This document shows, in pieces, positions 11,485 to 22,890 of a stretch of 64,000 nucleotides of DNA (within the stretch, counting starts at the first letter, position 1; each line of letters begins with the position of its first letter). The position numbers and the translations under genes are program-made. Source of the DNA: Tieghemiomyces parasiticus (lineage: Eukaryota; Kickxellomycota; Dimargaritomycetes; Dimargaritales; Dimargaritaceae); contig JANBPT010000137.1 of the NCBI GenBank assembly GCA_027575765.1, positions 1 to 64,000 on the forward strand, written 5' to 3'. The notes beneath the pieces are model-generated. The model had not been told where the DNA came from, made no database searches, and was given only the letters and a program-made list of their open reading frames with translations.

Positions 11485-12060
11485 ACATGATGATGTTGCC
11501 TTCCGCCCCTTTTCCCCTCTCTCTATATCCATACCCATGATTCCTACCCTGCATTGTGTGCGCTCTTCTATGCTTTAAAATCAAAACTGCAAGCCAGCGA
11601 CCGGTTTCCTTTTTTTTTCCCTCAAGGGCCTGTCACAGCCTCCGTTATATATGTACTGTTCTCTCATCGTTTGGTTAAATTAGTTCCTAACCTACATCAA
11701 TATATCCATTGATCCACATCCGACGAACGATAGCATTGGTCCTGGGGTGATCGTTTTGACGTGGTCTTTCTCGATGGCAGACGCGTGGGGAGGCTAGCTG
11801 CGACGCTAACTTAATCGGCCTGAATGGCCTTACTTAAATGAGCGCAACCCCGCTAATGTATGGAGGGTGTCAAACCTTGCTTATTCAAGTGATGGCTTCA
11901 GGTGAGAATGGCGGGGGGGAGGGGAACGCGCTCTGTGCCAAGTCGAAGTGGGGTCTTCTCCCAGCCACCGAAGGCATATGTTTACTCCCCTTCCCAGAAT
12001 ACAATTATCGGACGAAGCTGTGTTATATGACATGGTTGCAGTACTGAACTCCGCCCCTAT
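11485..12060. other. Intergenic between CPA1 and the TM9 gene
   Basis: Contains the CPA1 3' flank, with T-rich and A-rich stretches at about 11570-11680 that may hold the polyadenylation region. No coding signal was recognised. Confidence 0.5.
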
Positions 12061-12400
12061 CCACTGCCGTTGTCAGCCTGCCAAGCTCTCTTTCTCTCTC
12101 CTGTAGAAAGCAGCGGTGGAGCACTTATAGTTCTTACCCCATCGGTTAGCTTAAAGACGCCTTTGGTAAATCTGGATTTTACTTGTCTCTCTCTCCTCCC
12201 CCCCACTACACCCCGCTCTGGCTTCGGCTTTTCGATTCCAACGGCCTCAACTCTCCCCCCCCCCGATTTGTCCCCTAACACACCCTCTCTTGGTCTTATT
12301 CCCACCCAAGCCCCTGTGCATTACGCTCATCTTCCCACTTTCTTCGAATCGACCGCACGGTTTACTACGCACCTCTCCATCATCTCATCTCTTCTCACCG
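12061..12400 (+). promoter_or_regulatory. Pyrimidine-rich leader of the TM9 gene
   Basis: C/T-dominated coding strand including a run of ten C at 12255-12264, directly before the ATG at 12401. Probably 5' UTR and promoter-proximal DNA. Confidence 0.45.
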
Positions 12401-14562
12401 ATGCGCCTGGCTTCTCTCTCGGCCTCGCGGGGTGGCCTCGGCCTCGTCGCAGCCGTCCTGACATTCTGCGCGCAGGTCCAGAACACATCAGCCTTCTACC
12501 TCCCGGGCGTTGCGCCCAATGACTATCGGGTGGGTGACCCCGTGGAACTGGACGTAAATCATCTGACGGCGCATGCCTCAACGGACAACCACCGTCTCAA
12601 GTCGGTCATCGCCTACGACTATTACTACCCTAAATTCCATTTTTGCCAGCCGGCTGACGGCCCACAAGCCAAATCGGAGTCGCTAGGGGCCATCCTTTTC
12701 GGCGACCGCATCTTCAACTCCCCCTTCGAGCTGCGGTTCCTGCAGAACACCACCTGCCGGTCCTTGTGCCAGACGAGCGTGCCCGGGGAGGACGCCCAGT
12801 TCATCAACAAGCGCATCCAGGAGAACTACGTGCTCAACTGGCTCATTGACGGTCTGCCGGCCACCCGCGACGTGAACCACCTCGGACCGGTCACCCCGGT
12901 CGCCGGTGGTAGTAACCAGGCGGCGACGGCACCGGCCGAGGCCCGCCTCCCGCTCACTCCGCCCGTGGTCGGTCTGGAACTCGGGTCGGTGGTGGATGAC
13001 AAAACCAGTTATTTCAACAATCACTACGACATTGAGGTGCACTACCACGGAGTGGACGCGACTCGGCACCGGATCGTCGGGGTGGTGGCCATGCCCTCCA
13101 GCAAACGTACCCTGCCCAACGTCGAGGACTCACCCGTGCTCTGCGACACCACCGATCCGCTCGTCCTGTCGGAGACTAGCGAGACCCGGGTGCGCTTCAC
13201 CTACTCGGTGCGCTGGGTCGTCTCGGACGTCACCTGGGGCACGCGCTGGGATGCCTACCTCTTCACCACCGACCCGCAGATCCACTGGTTCAGCCTCATC
13301 AACTCTATGGTCGTCGTCATCTTTCTCACCGGTATGATTGCCATGGTCCTGGTGCGCACCCTGCGCAAGGACATTACTCGCTATAACTCCATGGACGCCC
13401 AGGTAAGTGCCATGTAGTAAGGAGCAAGCCCTTTAAGTTTAGCGCTATCTTCTGGATTACCCTCCCCCCCCACACACCCACACATACACACCCCCTCACT
13501 CGCGCATCCCATTACCTCCTATTTGACCCTACTAACCTCTCTCTCCTCCCTACCAACGCATCTCCTTTTTTCATCTCGATTGTACAGGAGGACCTTCAGG
13601 AAGACTTTGGCTGGAAATTGGTCCATGGTGACGTGTTCCGCCCGCCTAGCCACTTCCGTTTGCTGGCCATTCTGGCAGGGAACGGCTGTCAGCTTTTCTA
13701 CATGGCGGTGGTCACGCTGGTATTTGCCTCTCTGGGTTTCCTGTCGCCGTCCAACCGCGGCTCCTTGAGCACCATGATGGTATGCTTCTACGTGCTGTTC
13801 AGCGCAGCGGCGGGCTACAATACTGCGCGCCTGTACAAGATGTTTGGCGGCGGCCAGCCCAAACGCACCATCCTCCTAGGTGCCTTTTTGGTCCCGTCGG
13901 TGGTATTTATCTTGGTCTTCTGTCTCAACTTTTTCCTGATTGGCTCGCACTCATCGGGCGCCGTACCTGCGGGTACGCTCCTGGCCGTCATCGGTTTATG
14001 GTTCCTGGTCTCAGCGCCGCTGACCTTCTTGGGTGCCTATTTCGGCCTGCGCAAGCCCCGCCTCGAGTCGCCTGTCCGCACCAACCAGATCCCGCGCCAG
14101 GTGCCCGAGCAGAGCTTCTACCTGCGGCCCATCCCGTCGGTCCTGATGGGTGGTATCCTACCTTTCGCGGCCATCTTTCTGGAGCTGTACTTTATCATGA
14201 ACAGCATCTGGTTCCAAAAGTTTTACTATCTATTCGGTTTCCTCTTCTTGGTGTTTGTGATCCTAGTCATCACCTGCGCTGAGGTCACCGTCCTGGTGTG
14301 CTACTTCCACCTCTGTTCCGAAAACTATCACTGGTGGTGGCGTTCATTCTTCACAGCTGGCGCGTCGGCTTTTTACATTTTCCTGTACAGCACCATGTAC
14401 TACACCACCCGTCTGCGTGTCACATCTCTGGTGAGCACCGTACTCTATTTTGGTTGGTCTTTCCTCATGTCTGCCCTCTTCTTTATCCTCACCGGCACCG
14501 TCGGGTTCTTTTCGTGCCTTTTCTTTGTCCGCAAGATTTACGGCTCCATCAAGATCGATTAG
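12401..14562 (+). CDS. EMP70: EMP70/TM9SF nonaspanin (transmembrane 9 superfamily), one intron
   Basis: Endosome/Golgi nine-span membrane protein of the nonaspanin family, linked to membrane-protein sorting, adhesion and copper homeostasis in other fungi. Exon 1 is 12401..13402 and exon 2 is 13588..14562; the 185-bp intron starts GTAAGT and ends TACAG. Total 658 aa, normal for the family. A signal peptide (MRLASLSASRGGLG... to about residue 32) precedes the family opening FYLPGVAPNDY. The lumenal domain holds NTTC and ENYVLNWLIDGLP, then the first membrane span comes just before the intron (INSMVVVIFLTGMIAM). Exon 2 begins EDLQEDFGWKLVHGDVFRPP, a hallmark of the family, followed by eight more hydrophobic segments. 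The C-terminus KIYGSIKID carries the conserved KxD COPI-binding retention motif. The lumenal insert around residues 175-195 is Ala/Pro-rich. The intron holds a run of eight C (13464-13471). Confidence 0.95.
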
Positions 14563-16799
14563 CGAGAAGGGGCCACACGCTACACCTTATCTTCTCCAAT
14601 CCATCATCCTTTCCGCCCTCTCATATTGGCCCTAAGCGCAATACACCCATTTTTTTAAACAAAAACATCGAATCATACCGTACCCATGTTTTAAGCGCCC
14701 GTACTACGAGGCGTTGACCTCTAATATAAGCGGTGGATGGCAATTTAAGCAGCTCGAAGTATTCTGGGAGAAGAGGGACGACCTCGCCTCCGCGCTGTGT
14801 TAACTACTCCCTGTCATCGCGTTTGCTTGGGCCGTTGCTGTAGTTTTGGCGGCCTAGGATGTGGTGGGTAAATTACAGCTGCCCGCGGGCGGTCGCGGCA
14901 TGTGACGGGCTACCCTGGGAGCGGAAGGCACGGCACATAAGGTTACTCAACCTAGCTGAACAATGGAGGCATCGATGTGGAGACTAAAGGTAAAGGTGTA
15001 GACACGATAGCCGTAAACAAGGGCCGATTAGGTAACCAAGTAGGATAAGGGCAGAGAGAAGCTATCCTGCAGTTGGAGGGTGTGAAGGGTGGTGGAAGGG
15101 AAGGGGTGCCAGCGTAAGTCCCTGAACTGAGCGGGACTATTTGTGGCATCCGATGACCGTGCTGGTTGGGCCGGTGGAAACATACAGGGTGAGATATATT
15201 GATACATTCCTCGCCGCCGAGCATAAATGGGTGCCGTAAGGCAATTGCGTCTAATGCCCTATACATATCTATAGTAAACCAAATTTAAACTTTTTCGTAG
15301 AAAAAAACTATTTCTTGTGTGTGTGATGGGCTTGTTATCTGTGAATAAAAATATATCCTGTTCGTATGCAGGGAACTTCAGTTATGTATAGGTAGTACCG
15401 TTGGTCCTAGCACGCCGTGTAGGTGTAGGTCACAATATGGCGGTGGCTTGTAGTGATCCCCTTTCACATACCTTGGTGGCGTCCATCGTTCCTTAGCAAT
15501 ATTGTTCCCAGCATTACCTCTGGACTACTTTAAGCGGATGGCTATACTACATTGCCTCCATACGACTAGATAGTATAATGTGCGGCGGCTATCTTTAGTG
15601 AAGTCAATGATGGGTACCAGCACGTGGTGCCCACAAATCCACCAACCCTGCGACCATGACGAACAATTACATTAAACCTGTATTCAGCCACGCCCGCCGG
15701 ATACTGCGAGCACCCCCTGCACCACCACGCAACCAGCCTCTTAGGTCGCATAGACTTCCTGGCAACCACCGGAGGCCGCACACTAACCCTTTAGTTATAC
15801 CAATCTCGGACCTTGGTCCTCCTCAATGCTCACTCTCCGTCTACCAGCTACTTTTGACGTATCACTCGTTATCCGTAACATCCACTGCCCCGTACGCTTG
15901 CCCCACTCCCCCTTCATTGCCTCTCGACCCTCGATGGGCCTTCAGCTTGATTCCCACCATCATCCATTACCTTGTTGCCCGTTTGGACGCTTAAGTTTCT
16001 ACTCCACTCTGGCTCGTTGTCCACCAGCTTACAGGCGCCATCTTACATCACTACTGCGGTGGCTTTAAAAACCACCAAGCTTATATTAAAGAGCCGAGCG
16101 CCAATAGATGGCGAGATGTATCAAAGTACCAGACCGGTTTCGGCTGACAGAGCATTGCCCTACTTGGACATGAGTGAGGAAGAAAGAGCATAGGCGGAGG
16201 CCGAGGTGTCGAGGGTGGACGGCAACGAAGGGAAAGAGGAGGGTACCTTGGCACCTCTTTTGATACGACAAAGTGATGATATCGGAAGGAGCGCCCCCCC
16301 CCTCTTTTTTTATGGGTACTCTGTGTGAGTTGCGGCTCCCGTACCCTTCTTTCTGTCCTTTGTCTACCTCCCGCCCGTTCTTTACAAGCAAAGTTATGAC
16401 TACCGAAATGAACCGATGGGTATGAGTGTGTGTGGTGAAGGTATACGGCTACTTCACCCGAACGGATACTATATTGCCGACCGGTCCCCCTCCCTATCCC
16501 AAAGTATTTCCTTTATGAATGAACCGGTAGAGTCGGGTCACCGGCCGACCCAAAGGTAACGTCGGAACGGACGGCAAGGGCTCATTGATCGCATTGGTTC
16601 AGCCCCGAAACAAAGTAGGACCCGCGCCGTGGCCTTGTAGGGCTCCGACCTTGCAGCGGGCGGCAACCCATATGGCGGAAGGATAGACAGGGCGCGAGGG
16701 CACACGCTGAAAGGTGGTTGGGAAAGGGAACCGGATAAGGGTGCAATGGTCGGGCTATCCTTGACCGGCCGTCGCCACCCTACCCTGATTTCCAACTCT
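14563..16799. other. Intergenic, nothing recognised
   Basis: About 2.2 kb between the TM9 gene and the secreted orphan. It includes a run of nine C at 16294-16302. A 112-codon plus ORF at 15656 is Pro/Leu/Thr-rich, looks like translated pyrimidine-rich DNA and is not accepted. Confidence 0.5.
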
Positions 16800-16807
16800 T
16801 ATAAATA
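16800..16807 (+). promoter_or_regulatory. TATA box (TATAAATA) of the secreted-protein gene
   Basis: A perfect TATAAATA on the coding strand 224-231 bp upstream of the ATG at 17031, followed by a pyrimidine-rich leader. The same octamer occurs at nearly the same distance before the ABC transporter gene. Confidence 0.5.
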
Positions 16808-17030
16808 TCCTCACGGGGTCGCTCCCTAGGATACAACCCATCACCACCACCACCACCAGTATCCCACTTTCGCTTCGATTTCCGCTACTGTCTCCTCCCC
16901 GCCCTTTCTCTTGCCTCCCCTGGTATCTGCTTGCCGGTGTACCGGGTTATTTCCTCGCCCCCTCCCTTCTCCTCCTCTCCCCCACACGCACCACCTGACC
17001 CCCTGGAACCGAATACCTGTCGCCTCCATC

Positions 17031-18176
17031 ATGAAGCTCCACACCGCTGCTCTGTTTCTTGTGGCACTGGCCGTGCAGAATCAGCGCGCGATGGCTAGCC
17101 CCCAGACTAGCAACAGACTTAGCGATCGGCTGGATGGTACTGGCAACGAATATAGCCCAGAAGGTTCCTACCCTCTTCCCGCCCCTGACAACCAACAGCT
17201 CGGTCTCAATAGCGCCTCGGCCGCCAGTAACGATTACGGCTCGAAAAATGAGCTGGATTCTCGTGCCACTACCGAATACCTATCTCCTGACGCTACCCTC
17301 ACGGCACCTAATGCTCCGGCTGATGACAGAGGCACTTCCAATGTTATTAACGAGAAGCCCAAGTCGTCATTCATGAACAGGTTCTGGGGAATGTTTACTA
17401 GAGGCCCCGAGATTGACCCATTCTTCAAGGATTACTGCGGCCCTCTACTTACCGGTAAACCACCCCCTGGTAAGTTTAGTCGCGCCGTTAAAGCTATCTC
17501 ATCCGGAGGGTCAATTTTTAGCAAGGAGCCGGCCTCCGCCGAACCGTCTCTTGAGGACGTCGCCTCGTACCTAATTGACGCCATGTACCGCGCCCGTCGT
17601 GGTAAACAGGGCCCGGACGTGGTGAACAGCTTGGATACAACTGCCAAGTCACCAGTCACCGCGTACTGGATCCCGCCTGCCAAGACATATATGGAGCCGC
17701 GGTCGGCGGATCTAAACGACTGGGATTTCTATGTACAGGCTGCCGGGGTGAGAGGTAAAGATCCGATGTTTCTGGTACCTTCAAACCACGAGAGCAGTAC
17801 TATCAACGTCCACGGTAGCTTCGCGACAGATGTGCAGAAGGTCATCAACATTTGTTACCACGGCGGTAAGAATACTGGAACGAGCGTGACCGACACGAAT
17901 AGAGCGCCGACCGATCTGAGCGTCAGTGATATCGGTAGCGAAACGGCTGAAACTGAATTGTACGACAATACGGACACTAAGTCCTCCCTAGACAGCCCAA
18001 TTCTGGGTCGTGAACAATATCTGCTATCCGGCGAGGGAACTGGTAGCCAGGGCTTTGAGCCTACCTCTGCATTGTCCCCGTACGATAACCTCCAGACCCA
18101 GGACCAGGGCACCTACTACTCCAACAATGAGTACAATCCTGCTCCTGGGCAGCCGCAGCGCTCCCCGGCATTCTAG
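17031..18176 (+). CDS. Predicted secreted protein, unknown function, single exon
   Basis: A 381-aa protein starting MKLHTAALFLVALAV, with a signal peptide and probable cleavage after ...QRAMA (residue 22). The start is the first ATG after a TATA box and a pyrimidine-rich leader. Residues 23-110 are Ser/Asn/Asp/Pro-rich and probably disordered. The middle (about 110-280) is more ordered, with FFKDYCGPLLTGKPP, EDVASYLIDAMYRARRGKQG and a second half ending INICYHGG. The C-terminal 90 residues are again Ser/Thr/Asp/Tyr-rich and end in a Pro/Gln-rich tail. Only two Cys are visible in the mature protein, so one disulfide is possible. I recognise no domain. Codon use is less strongly GC-ending than in CPA1 or the synthases. 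It may be a lineage-specific secreted or wall protein; nothing in its neighbours indicates a job. Confidence 0.65.
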   Translation: MKLHTAALFLVALAVQNQRAMASPQTSNRLSDRLDGTGNEYSPEGSYPLPAPDNQQLGLNSASAASNDYGSKNELDSRATTEYLSPDATLTAPNAPADDRGTSNVINEKPKSSFMNRFWGMFTRGPEIDPFFKDYCGPLLTGKPPPGKFSRAVKAISSGGSIFSKEPASAEPSLEDVASYLIDAMYRARRGKQGPDVVNSLDTTAKSPVTAYWIPPAKTYMEPRSADLNDWDFYVQAAGVRGKDPMFLVPSNHESSTINVHGSFATDVQKVINICYHGGKNTGTSVTDTNRAPTDLSVSDIGSETAETELYDNTDTKSSLDSPILGREQYLLSGEGTGSQGFEPTSALSPYDNLQTQDQGTYYSNNEYNPAPGQPQRSPAF

Positions 18177-18741
18177 GGCGCAGGTTATTCCGGCGCTGAT
18201 GAAATCGAATTGCCGTGACCCTTGAAATCCGACTGTACCTTAAAGCCATTATTTACTTTCCCTCTACTTTGAGCGCTCCATCTCGGCTTGCCAAGTTCCG
18301 TTTTCTCTTCAAAAAAAAACACCCCCCCCCAGCCTTCGTTCGTAAAATGTTTTCTCATTTGCAACCCTTTTATGGGTTCACCTTCTCTGCGCGCTTATTT
18401 TACTCTATCGGCATCCCATTGTACTATATCGATACCACGTGTATTTCGTGGGTTGATAGTGTCCGTTTTTTGGCACACCGCAATTAAAATTATATGTATA
18501 TATATGGTTTCATTACCCCTTTGGATCGAGCATTAGAGTAGGCTAATCGCATCTCACGGAGAAGAATGTAATCTTTTTAAGAAATCCAAACGACACCAAC
18601 ATCAGTTAACACGGCTCATTTGGACCAACCGGTGGGCCAAATATTTAATGCAATTCCCTTGTTATCATACACAACTGTTGGATTGCGTTTAATGGTGTCC
18701 GTTGTCTGGCCTCGTAACCCTCAGGTTCCTTGGTACCACGC
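18177..18741. other. Short convergent intergenic region
   Basis: Lies between the 3' ends of the secreted-protein gene (+) and ZNG1 (-). AT-rich in its middle, with an A run followed by nine C (18322-18330). Probably holds both polyadenylation regions; no gene seen. Confidence 0.5.
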
Positions 18742-20274
18742 CTATACGGCGATGGATGCTGCCGGAGCATGGGCCTGCAGAAGGGCAGTCCAGGAAGCTT
18801 CTAAATTCTGCTGGGGTAGGTCCTTACCGATCAGCACGACTAAGGTCGACGGGACGCTATCGAGCGAGGCCACTACCGCATGGAACTCGTAGAGCTCTTG
18901 GACACCCTGGACAACCATGGGTTGCGGGGCGACCGGTTCGGTTGCATCGACGTCAGTGTCGTCGTGGAGGACCAGGAGGCCCTTGAGACGGTAGACCTGA
19001 AACGGGGTGGGACTGACCTTGTCCGATCCCCCACCATGGCCAGCGACGGCTGGCACGGAGTATTCCCAAAGTATGGTACGGATCCACCGGTCCACGGCCG
19101 ACCGGGACAAGACTAGACCTGCCGGCACGGGCAGGCAAAGCGTGGTGGTGGACTATGTAGTGTAGCGGTGTCGTATGAAGGAGTGGTGTATAAGGTCATA
19201 TGCATTGGATGCGAGGGGCGGGGTTGGGCCATGGAGGGTTAGGTACGGACGAAAAGGGGGGAGGGGGGTGTCCCGTACGCAACGGAGAGGGTAGCTTGAG
19301 TTGGGCAGCGGGTCGCTGTACCACAAAGACGGGACATGTGGAATCCTACATCACTCGGTAGAAATGTTGAGGGGGTTTACATATCGGAAAGAAGATACGT
19401 CACAGGGTCTGGTCGGCCGAGTAGTAGGCCGGCGTCCCATGACGATGCCAGCGAATAGAAAAAAAAAAGACACGCAGCTTACCTGGGCCAGACGGTGACC
19501 GGAAGTGTCCTCTGAAATACGGGGTGGGGCGTCGGAGTAGGCCTTGATATCGAGCACAGTGCCGACGGAGATTCGGGAGCGTTCGCTGGTATGAATCTCG
19601 GCGGTCTTATTGATATCGTAAATCGCCTGCCGGACGGCCGAGAGTTTTGTGTCGTCGACTAGATCCACCTTGTTGATGAGCACGCGGTCGGCCATGGCAA
19701 TCTGGCGCTGGGCCTCGGTGGCGGCCGCTGGCTGGCCATCAGCACACGTGTCTGCGGAGGACTCCGTGAGATACCCTTGGATATACTTGGCATCAACCAC
19801 GGTGACCACCCCGTCGAGGTACAGGTCGCTGTCCAGCTCCTCGTTCTGCCACAACATGGTGACGATCGGGCCGGGGTCGGCCAGCCCGGTGGTCTCGAGC
19901 AGAATGTAATCGAATCGACCCTTGCGGCGCATGAGTTCCTCGACGGCCTTGATCCCGGAGTCTTTGACAGTGCAGCAGAGGCACCCGTTTCGTAGCTCGA
20001 GCCACTCCTCGACCTGGCCGCCGTCCTGACTGACGGTGAGTGACTTTTCAATGTCCCGGGTGTCGCCAAACTCATTCATGATCACGGCGATGCGCTTGCC
20101 GTGCTCCTCGGTCAAAATGTGGTTCAGGAGGGTGGTCTTGCCCGCACCGAGGAAGCCCGTGATCAGCGTAACAGGAATACGGGTCTGAGTGCCCGAGTCG
20201 TAGACTTCATTTTCCGGGAGGGGCGGCCCGGTTATGATGGGTACAAGCTCGGGACAGTCGTTGTCAGAGTCCAT
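18742..20274 (-). CDS. ZNG1: ZNG1-type COG0523/CobW GTPase (zinc metallochaperone)
   Basis: GTPase that delivers zinc to methionine aminopeptidase 1. Exon 1 is 20274..19483 (264 codons). It has the N-terminal motif CPELVPI at residues 7-13, which in ZNG1 proteins docks on the zinc finger of METAP1. It then has the P-loop GFLGAGKTT, the metal-binding GCLCCTVK (CxCC), the switch region [10 protein letters not shown], and NKVDLV as guanine-specificity motif. The exon ends in phase 0 at GTAAGC. The last exon (from 19118 or 19112 to 18742) encodes the CobW C-terminal domain: [32 protein letters not shown] and LVVLIGKDL. It needs phase 1, so the two cannot be joined directly. A 37-nt candidate exon at 19315..19279 (TACAG before, GTACGG after) restores the frame and gives 401 aa, about the family length. 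The start at 20274 is the first ATG; the reading frame above it has none. Confidence 0.88.
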
Positions 20275-22890
20275 GGTTGTCGTAATGTGGGCGAGGCGGG
20301 AGGGGACAGGCTGCGTGAGGAAGCGAGGGAGGTGAATGCGAGGCCGCTGGATTGGGAACAAAGTGGAGGGTAGAAAAGGTGCGTGACTGCAAACTGGACA
20401 AGGCAGTTACCTCTGTCTTTAGACCATGTCTCTAAAGCCAACAGGAGCGATGCGGCAGACTGACTGTCTTGCGAGCCGGGCCCTGTTGCTCGCTCTGTGT
20501 CTGTTGCCACTTTAACCACTGGGCCGGGGTTTCCCCTCAAGCTGGTTGTGGTAAGATTGTGGTAGTGAAGTTCACCACATCAGTGACTCTGGGGACAGTC
20601 TGCAGTGGTGGCCTCTTGCCGCAGTGCTTTTAGCCTACTAAGATTGACGGCCCAATCTATGTTTATGTTGCATGCTAGACCCATTGACGTACCACTATGC
20701 ACCGCACCGAATCGCGTGCCCAACCTTCTGGCTCGCTAGATCATCCGGAACCACCAGCCATATATATATATATATGGATAAAAAGCAACATAATTCTAGG
20801 TTAGGCATAGCGCAGTTCGTCAATGAGGGACATAGCCGCGCCTGACTGTACCGCCGCCTGGGTTCCTCTGCATGCTAGATTGGGCAACTTGAATAAGCCA
20901 GTTAGTCCCGGCATTGTGAGGGCCATGGCTACGTGGCACTTGCGCGTAGCATCTTAGGCAGGTTGCTTGAAATGGAGGTGTGGAGGCTGTAGGAATGGTC
21001 ACCACACTGCGGCGGCCAGGACACTCAAAGCTTCAATTCTTTACTAGCGGCAGCTGCATTGTTCAGAGCTTGCCCCCGCGACTTAAAGAGGAGCATGAGC
21101 CCGCCGGTTGGCCTATAAGGGGTGGGGCAGGACCAGGAGGTCAACATTAAACGAAACGATGCTGATGCGAACGGTGAATAGCCCACTGCAGGGCGGCTTG
21201 AGTAAAAGGGGGGAGGGGCTCGCTGCCTTTCCCTTTCCCCCTAATTTATTTAGGGGCCTTTCCCATTCGTAGCAGATAACTAGTACGCCCCCGTCAGTCC
21301 CATACCATGATAGAGTAGCCAGACGCATGTCAATAGACATGGCATGCCTCTTTCGCTGTGGCCGCCTGAACGATTGGATAGTTTGATATGGCCGCATGGT
21401 TCACCATCCTCCCCCTCCATGGGCATCCGCGGCTGTATTGTGGTCCATTGACCTTTGTCCAGCGCAGCAAACCTATCCGCGGGTGGCCTGGCTAGATGGC
21501 TCTGACCCGTCGTATTGTTGTGATCCAACCACACTTGTTCGCCATTGTCACTGGGAAAACTGGAGAAGGTCCGATGGGAAAGATCGTGTCTATTTTTAGC
21601 CCAGCGGATCCCCCCCACTCCTGGCCTTCTGACGTTTATCAGCGGATAAAGGCGGTGGTGAGTAATGCCAGGGCCACTGACTGGCCTACTTAGACTACTT
21701 CTAATCTAAAAGCCCAGTTGGACTGATGAAATCCTTTTAAGTTTCCCGATGGCCGCCACATAGTACGATGCTGCCGAAGGTTGACTGACGACGACTGGCG
21801 TGGTGTCCAGGTGGCCCCACGGCAGGCTGGGGCGAAGGGTGCAAGCTGGGCTAAGGCGTTTGGCAGCGGTCCATCATTCCCGTGGGGTGGGCAATCCACA
21901 GCCAGACACTGGCCAATACCGTTTGGTCCCGCCTGGCACCCATTGTAGTTTGACGGTAGTATTAGGCCCACGGGGTAGGTTGGCTGGTGGACAGGAAGGC
22001 GTGGGCGGGTTAGATCTGGCACGGTGGACGCGGGGCGCCTTCGCTCCTGTCGCTATACCCTTCTCGTGGTCCCGCGCATCACACCCTTATAGCCCCTACC
22101 TTCCTTTCCGCCCTCACAGCCGCCAAGCTGGCGATATGGAACCTGGGCCCAGGGAAACATGACCCAGACCGGGCTGTTGTGGCCGATGGCACTCCATACC
22201 GCTAGGGGCAAGCGCTGGTGTGGAACCAAGGGGAGAGGGGAAGGGGGATCGCGGTCGTATTTTCGTGTCCGTTGCCCCCTCCCTCCATCGTGCCATTGTG
22301 TGCCTTTTCGTCCAACTGCAAGCTATTTTGGATCGTGGGCCGGGGAAGCGGGTCGGCCGCGATGTGAACCGGTGCAGGCGTTTCCTATGCCCTGGCCAAG
22401 CCAGCGGGCCCCTGGCAACAGGTGGCATTTTCAGAGGCGAGCCATGGATAGCCGAGGCGGGTGCGGAGAGAGGGCCGCAGGACGGGCTCTGAATGGGCGC
22501 CGGTTCGTTGCCGCACACGCACAGTGGCAGGACTTGATGGCCGTGCAGGCGTGGCGGAACCCAATTGCGCGCGGGATAGGGCGGCCAGCCAATCCCCAGC
22601 AGGGCCGAGTGCCGCAGGTGCGCGAGGCTCGGCAGGCGGGGATTGGCTCCTGTCGGCGGCGCCGCCAGCGGGGCTATTTCTAAAGTCAGCCGCTGTGGCG
22701 AGGCAAGGCTGGAGGGGGAGGCTGGCGACGCTGGCTGTATGCCTCCCCGTCATCGATGGCTATCGGCTGCCCGCCGTGTGGTTGAGGCCGTGACCCCCTC
22801 GAGAGAATGGCCGGCACTGGGACCCATTCAGACTGCATGGATCGAGACGTACCTCGAGTCTATGCGTGGCCATGGACTCCCGACACGCTC
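20275..22890. other. Intergenic upstream of the chitin synthase
   Basis: Holds an (AT)8 tract at 20760-20775 and a GC-rich section from about 21800 to 22800 without a credible gene. A 65-codon plus ORF at 21496-21693 (MALTRRIVVIQPHLF...) has coding-like composition and an internal GTGAGT donor, but no continuation could be identified. The ORFs at 22114-22793 on both strands are compositional and conflict with each other. Confidence 0.45.

Noticed and set aside
10450..11538. 362-codon ORF antisense to CPA1
   Set aside because: Mirror of a GC3-rich real gene; composition of a shadow frame, no own domain.
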